The notes below the pieces were generated by a model. That model saw nothing but the letters and a program-made list of their open reading frames with translations, was not told where the DNA came from and searched no databases. The translations under genes were made by a program, and so were the position numbers. Source: Asaia bogorensis NBRC 16594 (GTDB lineage Bacteria; Pseudomonadota; Alphaproteobacteria; Acetobacterales; Acetobacteraceae). Taken from it: a stretch of DNA of 64,000 bases. This document shows positions 16,995 through 29,609 of the stretch, in pieces (position 1 is the first letter of the stretch; each line of letters begins with the position of its first letter). The stretch spans positions 496,001 to 560,000 of the forward strand of contig NZ_AP014690.1 of NCBI RefSeq assembly GCF_001547995.1, given 5' to 3'.

Positions 16995-19589
16995 ATGCTA
17001 GCAAATTTCATCGGATCGATCGTCTCGTTCTGCGCAAGGCGCGCCCTTGTTATCGTCGCTCTCTTTGCGGTGCTTACAGCCGGCAGTCTGGTGCTGACGG
17101 CGCAACGCCTTGGTGTGACAACCAATACTGATGAAATGTTTGCAGCCAGCCTGCCCTGGAAACAGCGTGGCGCAGAGCTGAGCCAGCTTTTCCCGCAGAA
17201 TGACGACCTGATGGTGGCCATCATCAAGGCCGACATGCCAGAGCAGGGCCGGGCGACAGCGCGCGAACTGGCCCGTATCCTGCGCGCCGATCACAAGAAT
17301 TTCCGTACCGTTCGCCTGCCTGACGACTCGCCCTTCCTTGAAAATCATGGGCTGCTTTATCTCGACAAGCCGGTTCTGGGCACGCTGCTCGATTCCATCG
17401 TGGCAGCGCAGCCCTTTCTGGGGACGCTTTCGGCCGATCCGTCATCGCGCGGTATCTTCACGGCCCTTGGGCTGATGGGCGAGGGGCTGTCGGCGGGTGA
17501 GGATATCCCAGAGAGCTTCACGCCAGAGCTTCGCGGCTTTGCCACAGCACTGAATGATGCCGCCAGCGGCCACCCGAAAGATCTGTCATGGCAGAATCTT
17601 CTGGCGGGTCCGCTGGGCGATATGGCGGGCAACTACCAGTATGTGATCACGCAGCCGCATCAGGATTTCGGCTCGCTTCAGCCGGGTGGTGAGGCAAGCG
17701 CCGCCATGCGCCGTGCCATCGATTCCCTGCCATTCGTCAGGAGTGGCAACGCAATCGCCATGATCACCGGCCCGGTGCAGCTCAGCGATGAGGAGTTCTC
17801 GACCGTTGCCCATGGCATGGGTTTTGGTCTGCTGACCTCGCTCGTACTGGTGGCGTGCTGGCTGGTTCTGGCCGTGCGCTCTGTACGCGTGATCGTGCCG
17901 ATCCTGATCACGCTCGTTATCGGTCTGCTGCTGACGACAGGCTTTGCCGCCCTCGCCGTTGGCAAGCTCAATCTGATTTCTGTCGCGTTTGCCGTTCTCT
18001 TTGTCGGTATCGCTGTCGATTTCGCGATCCAGTTCTCTGTCCGCTTCAGGGGGCAGCGTCTGGCATCGGGTGAAGCCATGGCGCCTGCCGAGGCACTGGC
18101 CGAGACGGGCCGCGAGACGGGGCATCAGATCCTGGTGGCGGCTCTGGCAACGGCGGCGGGTTTCCTTGCCTTCGTTCCGACCAATTTCGTGGGCGTGGCC
18201 CAGCTTGGCCTGATTGCCGGTATTGGCATGATCATCGCCTTCCTGTGCACCATGACCCTGCTGCCGGCCCTGCTGCATCTGTTCCGCGCGCGTCTGAGCC
18301 GCGGCATGCCCGGTTTCGCCAGCCTTGCACCGGCCGACGGTTTCCTGCGTCGTTTCCGCAAGCCCATCCTGGCATTCTACGCCATTCTGGCCCTGACCGG
18401 CATTGCGCTCATTCCGCGCCTCAGCTTTGACGCTGATCCTCTGCACACCAAGAATCCGGACACCGAGGGAATGCGCGCGCTTCATCTGCTGGAGCAGGAC
18501 CCGCGCGCCTCGCCCTATGATGGCGAGGTGATCGTGCCGAACCTGAAGGTGGCCGCAGAACGGGCCAAGCAGTTCGACGCGCTGCCGAGTGTTTCCTCGG
18601 TCATGTGGCTGGGCATGTTCGTGCCGGAAGATCAGACCGAGAAGCTCGCGATGATCAAGGACACGGCGTCGATCCTGCTGCCGACGCTGGTGGGTCAGGA
18701 AGTGCAGCCTGCGCCCGATGCCAATGCCCTTCGCGCCAGCGCGGCTTCGGCAGCGGCCAAGCTGGGCGCCGTGATCGACAAGACCGCGCCCGACTCACCG
18801 CTGCGCGACATCCAGAAAGCCCTTGCGACACTCGCCAAGGCGCCGGATGACCGGATCATGGCGGCCGATACGGCGCTTACGCGCTTTCTGCCCGAGCAGC
18901 TGGCCCAGCTTGTCGATGTGCTTCAGCCCACGCCTGTGACGATGGAAAGCATCCCGCAGGATATTGCGCGTGACTATGTGGCGCCGGATGGACGCGCCCT
19001 GCTGAAGGTTCTGCCCAAGGGGCGGATGTCCGACAGCAAGGTGCTTTATCGCTTCCTGCGCGACATGCAGTCGGTGGACAAGAATACGGCAGGCACGGCG
19101 CTTGAGGTGGTCGAGAGCGCCCATACGATGGTTCATGCTTTCTCGACAGCGGCGATTTCGGCTCTGGTCATGATCGCCATCATCCTGTTTGTGGCGCTGC
19201 GCCGCCTGCTGGATATGGCGCTCGTTCTGGCACCCCTGCTGCTTTCTGCGCTGATCACGGTTATTCTGATCGTGACGGTGCCCGAGACACTGAATTTCGC
19301 CAATATCATCGCGCTGCCCCTGCTGCTTGGCGTAGGGGTGTCGTTCAACATCTATTTCGTGATGAACTGGCGTGCGGGCATCAAGAGCCCGCTGACATCG
19401 CCGACGGCGCGCGCGGTCCTGTTCTCGGCCCTGACAACGGGGACGGCATTCGGGTCGCTTGCCGCCTCGCAGCATCCGGGCACGGCCAGTATGGGGCGGC
19501 TACTGCTCATGTCGCTGGCCTGCACATTGCTTGCAACGCTGACCTTCATTCCCGCCCTGCTGCCCAAGCGCAGCATCGACAAGGAATAG
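16995..19589 (+). CDS. hpnN: HpnN, hopanoid-associated RND transporter
   Basis: HpnN-type RND proteins move hopanoids towards the outer membrane. The 864-residue protein starts with a membrane helix (about 15-36) and has a first periplasmic loop containing VTTNTDEMFAASLPW. It then has two clusters of five or so membrane helices, around residues 275-430 and 715-860, the classic MMPL/RND arrangement. VLFVGIAVDFAIQFSVRFR and LLLGVGVSFNIYFVMNWR are matching positions of the two clusters. It has a gap of 115 bases after ribH and probably its own promoter. No other hopanoid genes are in the window, so the assignment rests on sequence pattern alone. Confidence 0.88.
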   Translation: MLANFIGSIVSFCARRALVIVALFAVLTAGSLVLTAQRLGVTTNTDEMFAASLPWKQRGAELSQLFPQNDDLMVAIIKADMPEQGRATARELARILRADHKNFRTVRLPDDSPFLENHGLLYLDKPVLGTLLDSIVAAQPFLGTLSADPSSRGIFTALGLMGEGLSAGEDIPESFTPELRGFATALNDAASGHPKDLSWQNLLAGPLGDMAGNYQYVITQPHQDFGSLQPGGEASAAMRRAIDSLPFVRSGNAIAMITGPVQLSDEEFSTVAHGMGFGLLTSLVLVACWLVLAVRSVRVIVPILITLVIGLLLTTGFAALAVGKLNLISVAFAVLFVGIAVDFAIQFSVRFRGQRLASGEAMAPAEALAETGRETGHQILVAALATAAGFLAFVPTNFVGVAQLGLIAGIGMIIAFLCTMTLLPALLHLFRARLSRGMPGFASLAPADGFLRRFRKPILAFYAILALTGIALIPRLSFDADPLHTKNPDTEGMRALHLLEQDPRASPYDGEVIVPNLKVAAERAKQFDALPSVSSVMWLGMFVPEDQTEKLAMIKDTASILLPTLVGQEVQPAPDANALRASAASAAAKLGAVIDKTAPDSPLRDIQKALATLAKAPDDRIMAADTALTRFLPEQLAQLVDVLQPTPVTMESIPQDIARDYVAPDGRALLKVLPKGRMSDSKVLYRFLRDMQSVDKNTAGTALEVVESAHTMVHAFSTAAISALVMIAIILFVALRRLLDMALVLAPLLLSALITVILIVTVPETLNFANIIALPLLLGVGVSFNIYFVMNWRAGIKSPLTSPTARAVLFSALTTGTAFGSLAASQHPGTASMGRLLLMSLACTLLATLTFIPALLPKRSIDKE

Positions 19590-19751
19590 CCGGTTCATCT
19601 GGCAAGACGGGGGCGCCTGCCAAAGCCGAGGCATTGTGACCCCCGTGGGCTGCTCTTCCCTGGTTCCGGGTTTGCGGAAAAAAAATCGGACTGGTCAGGC
19701 ACGGATTGGCGATGCTAGGACCGAGGCCTAACGTTTCCGTGAGCAGTTTCT

Positions 19752-21212
19752 TTGGTTCTGAGTCACTTCTTCCGCTGGAGCCTGGCCGCCGCCTGTCTTG
19801 CAGGTATGTCAGCCCCGATGCCGGGCTGGGCCGCCGATGATGACGATGAGGAAACAGGCTCGGAACCCAGCTATCAGATCAATGATCCGTTTCCTGACCG
19901 GCCCTTGCAGCCCACCAGCGTACCGGCATTCGGTGAGCCCAAGGCCGTATTCTATAATCCCTTTGGCCTGACGGACTGGTTGCGTCGCCACGGGATCGGG
20001 CTGCTGCTCGACAATATCAATGAATATGCAGCCGCCGTCACCACACCCACACGCCATGTCGGCGATTACCGTCAGGGCTCGAGCAATGCCGGGCAATATG
20101 CCCTTTCGCTGAATGTGGACTGGGAGCGCATTGCGCATATCAGGGGCTTTGCCACGCATATGGTCGTGACGGGGCGCTATGGCACGCCTGCCAACCGCAT
20201 GTTCGGCGACTGGCTGAACCACTCCTCTGAAATCTATGGCGGGGGCGGCAATGTAGTGGTGCATCTCGTCATGGCCTATGGCGAAGAGACGCTGTATGGC
20301 GGCAAGCTCTCGATTGCGGCAGGGCGCATGGCTGAACTCTCCGACTTCGTGGCCAGCCCGCTTTTCTGTACGTTCCAGATCAACGCCATCTGCGGTCGCC
20401 CCCGTGCGGCAGCCGATACTGGATATGCCTCGACCTTTCCGGCCGGGAACTGGGGTCTGCGTGTGCGCGGCCGCCCCTTGCCTCAATCCTATATCCAGCT
20501 TGGCCTGTATCTGACCGAAGAGGGCATGTTTGCCTATTCGATGAACCGCAGCGGCTTCAAGTTCAACAGCGCCTATATCAATGGCGTGCGTATGCCGCTC
20601 GAACTGGGATGGGAGCCAAGGGCGCGCGGCCATTTACCCGGCCATTACAAGATTGGTGCGGCACTCACGACCACCCCGCTTTCCGATATCCACGAGGACC
20701 AGTATGGCCAGCCCTATGCCGTGACAGGGCTGAACCAGCGTCAGCATCGTGCCAGCTATAATGCCTGGGTGCTGATGGATCAGAAAATCACGACCTATCG
20801 CAAGGACAAGGCGGGACAGGATACAGATTCCGGCCTGACGGCGCTCTGGGGCTTTCTCTATAATGACGGGCGCGTGGCGCTGCGCCACTGGCAGGTCTAT
20901 GGCGGTCTCATCAGCCGTGGGACTTTCGCCTCCCGCCCTGAGGACACTATCGCTCTGGCCTTCAGCTACACGGCAATGTCGCCGGGCGTGCAGCGCACCG
21001 AAGAATTGCTGCGCGCGAGGGGGGAGGTACTGCCCTACCGTGCCACCGGTATCCAGCGTCATGCCGTCGTCATGGAGGCCAATTACGGCTGGCATGCCTG
21101 GCGCGGTATTCTCATGCAGCCGATGGTTGAGCTGTTCGTGCGACCCAACGGGCAGGGAAACCTCAAAGACGCTGTCCTGCTCGGCTTCAAGTCCCATGTG
21201 GAGTTCCTCTGA
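19752..21212 (+). CDS. OprB-family carbohydrate porin
   Basis: This is an outer-membrane channel of the OprB type, which admits sugars. The 486-residue protein has a signal peptide ending around MPGWAADD and a mature chain rich in aromatic residues, Gly and alternating strand patterns, with family-like segments WLRRHGIGLLLDNINEYAA, NAGQYALSLNVDWERI and FPAGNWGLRVRGRP. The end (KDAVLLGFKSHVEFL) is a typical porin C-terminus ending in an aromatic plus hydrophobic residue. Only TTG is available as start in the right frame at the signal peptide. The neighbouring genes do not indicate a specific substrate. Confidence 0.88.
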   Translation: MVLSHFFRWSLAAACLAGMSAPMPGWAADDDDEETGSEPSYQINDPFPDRPLQPTSVPAFGEPKAVFYNPFGLTDWLRRHGIGLLLDNINEYAAAVTTPTRHVGDYRQGSSNAGQYALSLNVDWERIAHIRGFATHMVVTGRYGTPANRMFGDWLNHSSEIYGGGGNVVVHLVMAYGEETLYGGKLSIAAGRMAELSDFVASPLFCTFQINAICGRPRAAADTGYASTFPAGNWGLRVRGRPLPQSYIQLGLYLTEEGMFAYSMNRSGFKFNSAYINGVRMPLELGWEPRARGHLPGHYKIGAALTTTPLSDIHEDQYGQPYAVTGLNQRQHRASYNAWVLMDQKITTYRKDKAGQDTDSGLTALWGFLYNDGRVALRHWQVYGGLISRGTFASRPEDTIALAFSYTAMSPGVQRTEELLRARGEVLPYRATGIQRHAVVMEANYGWHAWRGILMQPMVELFVRPNGQGNLKDAVLLGFKSHVEFL

Positions 21213-21344
21213 ACAACCGGAACCGGCCTGATGGTCATGATCGGTTGAGAACGCATCTTTCATGGTCGCCTGCATTTTTGCCAATGCATCGACTGGCTCC
21301 GCCGTGCCATGCTCTGTGACGTTATGTTTCCCGGAGAATGATTC

Positions 21345-22094
21345 ATGGATGCCCAGATTGATGGTTCGTTGTTCCCTGTACTCCGCATCGCCCTCCAGCC
21401 CGGCGAGACGCTCATGGCTGAGACGGGCGAGCTCTCCTGGAAAAGCCCCCATGTCACGCTGGAAACCAGTACGTCAGGGGCCGGGCAAAGCGGATTCATG
21501 GGCACAATCTCGCGCATGATTGCAGGAGGCGGGCTGTTCATTACCCGTTATCGCGCTGAAGGGGCTCCCGGCATCGTTGCCTTCGCCGCCAAGATACCGG
21601 GGCATATCACCGAGCATACGCTCGATGGATCGCGGGCCTATCTTGTGCATCGTCATGGCTTCATCGCTGGTACCGAAGGGGTCCGCCTCGAAATGGCTTT
21701 CCAGCGCAAGCTCGGCGCGGGCCTGTTTGGCGGGGAGGGATTCATCCTCCAGCGCATCTCGGGTTACGGTCAGTTCTGGGCGGAGCTGGGCGGCGAGATC
21801 GTGGCCCATGATCTTGCACCCGGAGAACAGATCGATGTGCACCCCGGTCATGTCGGCATGTTCGAGGAGAGTGTGCAATTCGATATCACGACACTGCCCG
21901 GCATACGCAACAAGCTGTTCGGGGGCGATGGCGTGTTTCTGGTCCGTTTGACCGGGCCGGGGCGCATCTGGCTGCAGACACTCACCTTGTCCAATCTCGC
22001 CGGAGCACTCAGCCCCTATCTCGGGATGACGGAAGCGACAGGCGCAGCTGAAGGCACTCTGCTCGGCTCCTTGGTGCGTAAGGCGTTCGACTGA
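21345..22094 (+). CDS. AIM24 / TIGR00266 family protein
   Basis: This 249-residue protein has the all-beta AIM24 fold, seen in segments such as LQPGETLMAETGELSWKSP, GGGLFITRYRAEGAPG and GHVGMFEESVQFDIT. Bacterial members have no established enzymatic function; the yeast relative acts in mitochondrial membrane organisation. There is no signal peptide and no membrane helix, and the repeated Gly-rich turns (GAGLFGGEGFILQRISG) are typical of the family. It follows the porin on the same strand by 132 bases and converges on the minus-strand ubiH-cysE group. Confidence 0.88.
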   Translation: MDAQIDGSLFPVLRIALQPGETLMAETGELSWKSPHVTLETSTSGAGQSGFMGTISRMIAGGGLFITRYRAEGAPGIVAFAAKIPGHITEHTLDGSRAYLVHRHGFIAGTEGVRLEMAFQRKLGAGLFGGEGFILQRISGYGQFWAELGGEIVAHDLAPGEQIDVHPGHVGMFEESVQFDITTLPGIRNKLFGGDGVFLVRLTGPGRIWLQTLTLSNLAGALSPYLGMTEATGAAEGTLLGSLVRKAFD

Positions 22095-22121
22095 TCCATA
22101 CGCCGCGCGATACGCCCTGTC

Positions 22122-22889
22122 TCAGGGCAGTCGCGCCTCGCGCAATCTGGCGAGGAGCTTTTTCTCGGCCGGAGGATGCGCGTAGAGCGTTTCCAGAGGA
22201 ACAGCATCATGGCCGAGCATCCAGGCGACTTCCAGATGATAGAGTCGATAGAGTCCGCTCCGGCGCACATCCATTGAGGGATCATGCGTCTGGAATCGCG
22301 CGAGATTGTCCCGCATATCGAAGTTACCGCCCTTGCCGACGAGATCGGCATAGCCTTCATTGAGCCATGTGGGGCGGGTCAGGGCAAAGAAACGTCCGAA
22401 GCTGCGGCCCTGCATCACATGCGTCGCCTCATGAGCAATGTAATAGGCGAGCGGGCGTTCCTTCGCATCTGCCTTTGGTCCGGCATGGGGAGGAATGATC
22501 CTGTCATGAGGGATATCCGTCTCACGAAGGTAGATATTGGATGTGAGCGGCGCGATCACGATGCCCCCGACGCCTGGGTGAAACAGCCCATAGAGCTGTA
22601 ACCGCCAGCGCGCGTTGCAGAAAAAGACGTGGAAGTGCTGCTGTGGCGTATAGAGGCTCGATGTCTGCAAGCGCCGCGTCGCGTCATCCAGAATGATAGT
22701 GATATGGCTGTCGATAGGGCGATCCGACCAGAGATCGAATTGCCGATACTGCGTCCGATAGGCAAAAGCCGGTTCAGGATAAGCCAGAACACCTAGATAG
22801 GTGGCAAACAGCCCAGCCAGAGCGAGCGCCCCACGGCGCAGCCAAAGCAACAGCGTCCTCACACGCGAGGGCGCTGTTGCCGGAGGCAC
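22122..22889 (-). CDS. Membrane-anchored HExxH metallopeptidase-like protein
   Basis: This 255-residue protein has one N-terminal membrane segment (about 12-36) and a probable periplasmic domain. It contains HEATH at 153-157 and WLNEGYADL with a Glu at 178, the spacing expected for a gluzincin zinc site (two His plus a distal Glu). I cannot place it in a named peptidase family and no substrate is suggested. The start is GTG with a poorly placed ribosome binding site, and a slightly later GTG is possible. It lies 17 bases after cysE and is probably co-transcribed with it and the ubiH-like gene. Confidence 0.7.
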   Translation of the reverse strand: MPPATAPSRVRTLLLWLRRGALALAGLFATYLGVLAYPEPAFAYRTQYRQFDLWSDRPIDSHITIILDDATRRLQTSSLYTPQQHFHVFFCNARWRLQLYGLFHPGVGGIVIAPLTSNIYLRETDIPHDRIIPPHAGPKADAKERPLAYYIAHEATHVMQGRSFGRFFALTRPTWLNEGYADLVGKGGNFDMRDNLARFQTHDPSMDVRRSGLYRLYHLEVAWMLGHDAVPLETLYAHPPAEKKLLARLREARLP

Positions 22890-22906
22890 TCCTGAAGGCC
22901 CCGATG

Positions 22907-23727
22907 TCAGATCACATAATCCACGGGAGGCAGACGCTGATCCATCCCCAGAGCTGGCATGGAGGTATGGCGCGTGCCGATGCGACGTGCGGGATTGCCC
23001 ACAACCGTTGTGTAAGGTGGTACGCTCTCGAGCACGACAGAGCCAGCGCCCACCTTGGCGCCCTCGCCAAGCTCGATATTACCCAGCACGATAGCTCCGG
23101 CTCCGACAAGAACGCCCCGCCGGACCTTGGGGTGACGATCGCCGGTTTCCTTGCCCGTCCCGCCGAGCGTAACGCCCTGGAGAAGCGAAACATCGTCTTC
23201 AATAATGCAGGTTTCACCCACCACGATGCCTGCGCCATGATCGAACACCAGACGCCGTCCAAGACGGGCGGCGGGGTGAATGTCGAGACCGAAGCGTTCA
23301 CTCACAAGGCTTTGCAGATGGCGGGCAAGATGCTGGCGGTTATGGCACCAGAGCCAGTGGGCGATACGATAGGCCTGTATGGCGTGATAGCCCTTGAAGA
23401 ACAGGAAGGGGGTCACGTAATCCGGGCAAGCGGCATCGCGCTCGCAGATCGCGATCATGTCTTCGGCGGCGGCTTCAGCAATTTCAGGTTTTTCAGCCAG
23501 TGCCGATGTGACGAGCGCAGACAGCACCGGAGCCGAAAGCGCGCGGTCAGCCAGTTTGGTGCCGAGCAGCGCCGCGAGAGCCCCCTGGAAATTGCGGTGA
23601 TCGCTGATGCCTGTCGCAAACACACCCTGAATCAGCACATCGCAGCAGACATCGCTCTGCTTGAGCATTTCCTGCCATACGACGCCCAGATCGGGCGCTC
23701 TGGGCGATGTCTGATCGGGTAATGTGC

Positions 23728-23731
<4 letters not shown>
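22907..23731 (-). CDS. cysE: Serine O-acetyltransferase
   Basis: CysE makes O-acetylserine from serine and acetyl-CoA, the entry step to cysteine. The 274-residue protein has an alpha-helical N-terminal domain and, from about residue 150, the left-handed beta helix: DIHPAARLGRRLVFDHGAG, VVGETCIIEDDVSLLQGV, GGTGKETGDRHPK. Both active-site His (in FDHGAG and DRHPK) are present. The C-terminal tail ends in DYVI, and a terminal Ile is the usual anchor for binding cysteine synthase. Its ATG overlaps the stop of the ubiH-like gene. Confidence 0.94.
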
Positions 23732-26797
<3,066 letters not shown>

Positions 26798-26828
26798 TCC
26801 GCACTCCTTACCCAACGGGAATTTGCCA

Positions 26829-27332
26829 ATGGCGCTGAAACTCTCTCATGGCCACGTTCTGCTGGCCGGTCTCATGCTCGGTGGAGCGGCCTGTGCCAGC
26901 TCCCCCGCCCTGGCGCTGACGGCGAAGGAATGTCATGCGAAGTTTCAGGCTGCCGAGAAAGCTGGCACCCTGAATGGCCAGAAATACAAGGATTTCAAGG
27001 CTGCCCAGTGTGGCGATGTCTCGACCAGCACCGCGCAGACATCCATGGCTCCGGCAGAAAAGGAAGCAGCGGCAGACAAGCCTGTAACCACCGAGGCACC
27101 CGCCTCACCGGGTGCAGGAATCGCTTCGAAGCCTTCCACGACAGCGTCTGGCAACGTGGTATTTCCGACCTCTGTCTCTGCTGCCTATGCCAAGCTTCCG
27201 GCGGGCAAGGCACGCATGAAGACCTGCCTCGACCAGTATCATGCGAACCAGCAATCCGGCGGAAACGGTTCTCTGAAATGGATCCAGAAGGGCGGTGGGT
27301 ATTACTCCCAATGCAACGCCAAGCTGAAATAA
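26829..27332 (+). CDS. Secreted PsiF-like repeat protein
   Basis: This 167-residue protein has a signal peptide (ending around SPALA) and two copies of a module of about 30 residues, each bracketed by two cysteines: ECHAKF...FKAAQC near residues 34-61 and TCLDQY...YYSQC near the end, joined by a Thr/Ala/Pro-rich linker. The module resembles PsiF-type domains of unknown function found in alphaproteobacterial secreted proteins. It is probably periplasmic with one disulphide per module. It starts 31 bases after amtB, so it may belong to the nitrogen-regulated operon, and ends at a strong terminator. Confidence 0.75.
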   Translation: MALKLSHGHVLLAGLMLGGAACASSPALALTAKECHAKFQAAEKAGTLNGQKYKDFKAAQCGDVSTSTAQTSMAPAEKEAAADKPVTTEAPASPGAGIASKPSTTASGNVVFPTSVSAAYAKLPAGKARMKTCLDQYHANQQSGGNGSLKWIQKGGGYYSQCNAKLK

Positions 27333-27335
27333 GCA

Positions 27336-27362
27336 AAAAGGCCCGGAAACGGGCCTTTTTTT
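27336..27362 (+). terminator. Rho-independent terminator of the glnK-amtB operon
   Basis: GGCCCG (27340-27345) pairs with CGGGCC (27350-27355) around GAAA, extended by flanking A-T pairs, and is followed by a run of seven T residues. Confidence 0.9.
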
Positions 27363-27825
27363 ATGTCTGAGCCTCTTCCAACAAACGGTGGGTGATCGAC
27401 AACATCGGCGTCCTTCCGGTCCTGATCTGTGCCCGGATCAGGTGGGGCGTCAGGCCCTGAGGCGATGTCAGAGGCATAGCCAGCGCTCGTCGAGGGGTTT
27501 GGCCGCGTCTGGTGCCGCATCATATCAACGCAAATGAGAACAACCAGGCTCTGCGGTGCGGAGGGCTGATAACCCGGCCTTTGCAGGGTTGCCAATGCTG
27601 GATGAAGTTCGTTGCGAATTTGCATTAACAACTAGAAAAAACCATGCATTTAAAGAAAAAACGACGATTATCCTGCGATAATAAGACTATTATTCGTGAC
27701 AGAAAAATCTATATAACTATAAATATCAACATCGGGTGAATAATCCAACGCGAAATGGCGATATGCTGATGAGGGCTGGAAAACCCGGGTGAATCTTATG
27801 CCATTATGGATTAAGGACGCTTATC
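27363..27825. other. Gene-free stretch, AT-rich in its second half
   Basis: No supportable gene was found. From about 27620 the sequence turns strongly AT-rich (many A and T runs) up to the start of the next gene. It likely contains that gene's promoter. Confidence 0.5.
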
Positions 27826-29367
27826 GTGCAGAAGGTTGTTTTCGCGACCAATTATAACGAAGGAGAGGACTACCTCTCTCTCTACATCAACAATTTTCTG
27901 CACTATACTGACCACCACTGTCAGTTGATCATCAACCTGTCGCCTGGCCGCCGCCTGGTTGATCCGGCGCTTGCGGCTCATGAGCGTATCCATATCATCA
28001 ATGGCCATACCGAGCGTGCCAAATGGGGTATGGGCCTCGCCATGGGGCATCTTGAGTCTTTCGCTTACGCTTCAAGCCAACTGGGTGCATTCGATTTCTT
28101 CTGTACCACGGCCTCGAATGCCATGTTCTTCAGGAAGCCTGATTTCGATGCAGTCGTAAGGGAGTTGGACGCAGGCCATATCTTCCCTGTTACCTCCGGG
28201 CGTGATTACACCAAAGATCACGACATATCTGTCAAGGGATATGAGGGTGACGGTGGTACCTGGGCCTGGACAGGTTTCAATCAGTCCGAGAATTTCCGAC
28301 GCGTCCTGGAGGAGAGGTGCAGGATCGAGCGTTGCTCAGTGACGCAGATCGAAGGTTTGTTTGCCAGAAAACAGGACTGGGACATCATCCTGGATCATCA
28401 CGAGGAGATCAGCGCGCTGCGTCATGCTCTGGCTCAGGACCCGGATGATGCTCGGTATTATATGGCCGTCGAAGAGATGTTATTCTCGACGTTTATCCTG
28501 CAGTTCGGCAGCAAGCGTTACACTCATCTCTGCTATATGTTCTGGAACGGTCTTGGCCGCGTGGGGCCTACGGAACTTCTCACCGTTCTTCCTGATCTTC
28601 CCTCTCATTTCTGTTGCGCGAAGTGGTTTGATCGGCAGATTGCTGATCCGGCCTCGACGCTGGTCGGCACTGATGCCGGTCGCTCCCTGCTCGCGGCATG
28701 TCGCGTTGCACCAGCCAAGCGATCCGTCCTTCTCGCGCAGATGCGCAAGAGTATCGAAGCACTTGGCGCTGGTGGATATGAACCAGACGCCGAGATTAGT
28801 ATTGCGCGGCATTGGAATGCCTTGCCCGGATGGACGGGGCGCGTGCTGGTGGAAGGGCAGATCAATCTTGGGCGGCAATCTGAGACGATCATTGACGATG
28901 TTCCACAGCCCGTCGAGGCGTTCGCTCCCTTCTTTCTCACCGAACAATCACACAGGCCCTTTGATCTCTCAATATCGATGACCGAGGGGGAGGATGGCCT
29001 TCAGATCGTGGCGACCGGCCTGTACCCGGATGAGAGGCTGAGCACGGCGCTGGCGGGCTACCTCTATCTTTCCTGTCGTGTGCCAGTAAGTGAATTCATC
29101 CTGTCTTTCGACAGTCACGACAGCGCACGCCGTATAGCGGAGCGCATTGTCCTGTATGATAATCAGCATCACTACACAGTTGTTGCCCCGGATCGCGAAA
29201 CTGAACGTGGTGGCGAAATCCGGCTCCATTATCAGGTCAGGGACGAAGTCAAATTCAGCGTTATCTCCATCGGTATTCCCTGTTTTGGACGGTTCTATAC
29301 GGCCTTGCGCCTGAGCGTGCTCGAGACGTTCCCGGAATCTGATCGGGCGGCGAAGATGCTCTCTTAG
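27826..29367 (+). CDS. Unrecognised protein, weakly glycosyltransferase-like
   Basis: I cannot name this 513-residue protein. The first 250 residues have a pattern reminiscent of core-2/I-branching-type sugar transferases (ATNYNEGEDYLSLYINNFL, FDFFCTTASNAMFF, YYMAVEEMLFSTFI), which is a weak hint only. The remaining 250 residues are beta-rich and unlike anything I know. There is no signal peptide or membrane helix. The start is GTG with AGGA at about nine bases. The gene seems somewhat less GC-rich than its neighbours and is preceded by an AT-rich gap, which would fit acquisition by transfer. Confidence 0.6.
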   Translation: MQKVVFATNYNEGEDYLSLYINNFLHYTDHHCQLIINLSPGRRLVDPALAAHERIHIINGHTERAKWGMGLAMGHLESFAYASSQLGAFDFFCTTASNAMFFRKPDFDAVVRELDAGHIFPVTSGRDYTKDHDISVKGYEGDGGTWAWTGFNQSENFRRVLEERCRIERCSVTQIEGLFARKQDWDIILDHHEEISALRHALAQDPDDARYYMAVEEMLFSTFILQFGSKRYTHLCYMFWNGLGRVGPTELLTVLPDLPSHFCCAKWFDRQIADPASTLVGTDAGRSLLAACRVAPAKRSVLLAQMRKSIEALGAGGYEPDAEISIARHWNALPGWTGRVLVEGQINLGRQSETIIDDVPQPVEAFAPFFLTEQSHRPFDLSISMTEGEDGLQIVATGLYPDERLSTALAGYLYLSCRVPVSEFILSFDSHDSARRIAERIVLYDNQHHYTVVAPDRETERGGEIRLHYQVRDEVKFSVISIGIPCFGRFYTALRLSVLETFPESDRAAKMLS

Positions 29368-29609
29368 CCACCGCGCGCAGACAAGCCGCATTATCATTCC
29401 GGGAATCTTCAGCCCGGTGGAGACCCATCGGGCACGGGGGCACAAATGCGAGAGTTGGCATGTGCTGCAATGCCCCGATGGTACTTTGAGTGCTAGTGAC
29501 GTATAAGTGTGGGCCAAACACGCAATTATGCGCTGACAGGCCCATAGTTTCTCTTTCAAGCTTCATGAAACAACTTCCGATTCATGTTTTTTACTTCGAG
29601 GAATTTGTC

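Noticed and set aside
27302-27631. 109-residue minus-strand ORF after the glnK-amtB operon
   Set aside because: It overlaps the operon terminator and the end of the secreted protein gene and has no motifs.
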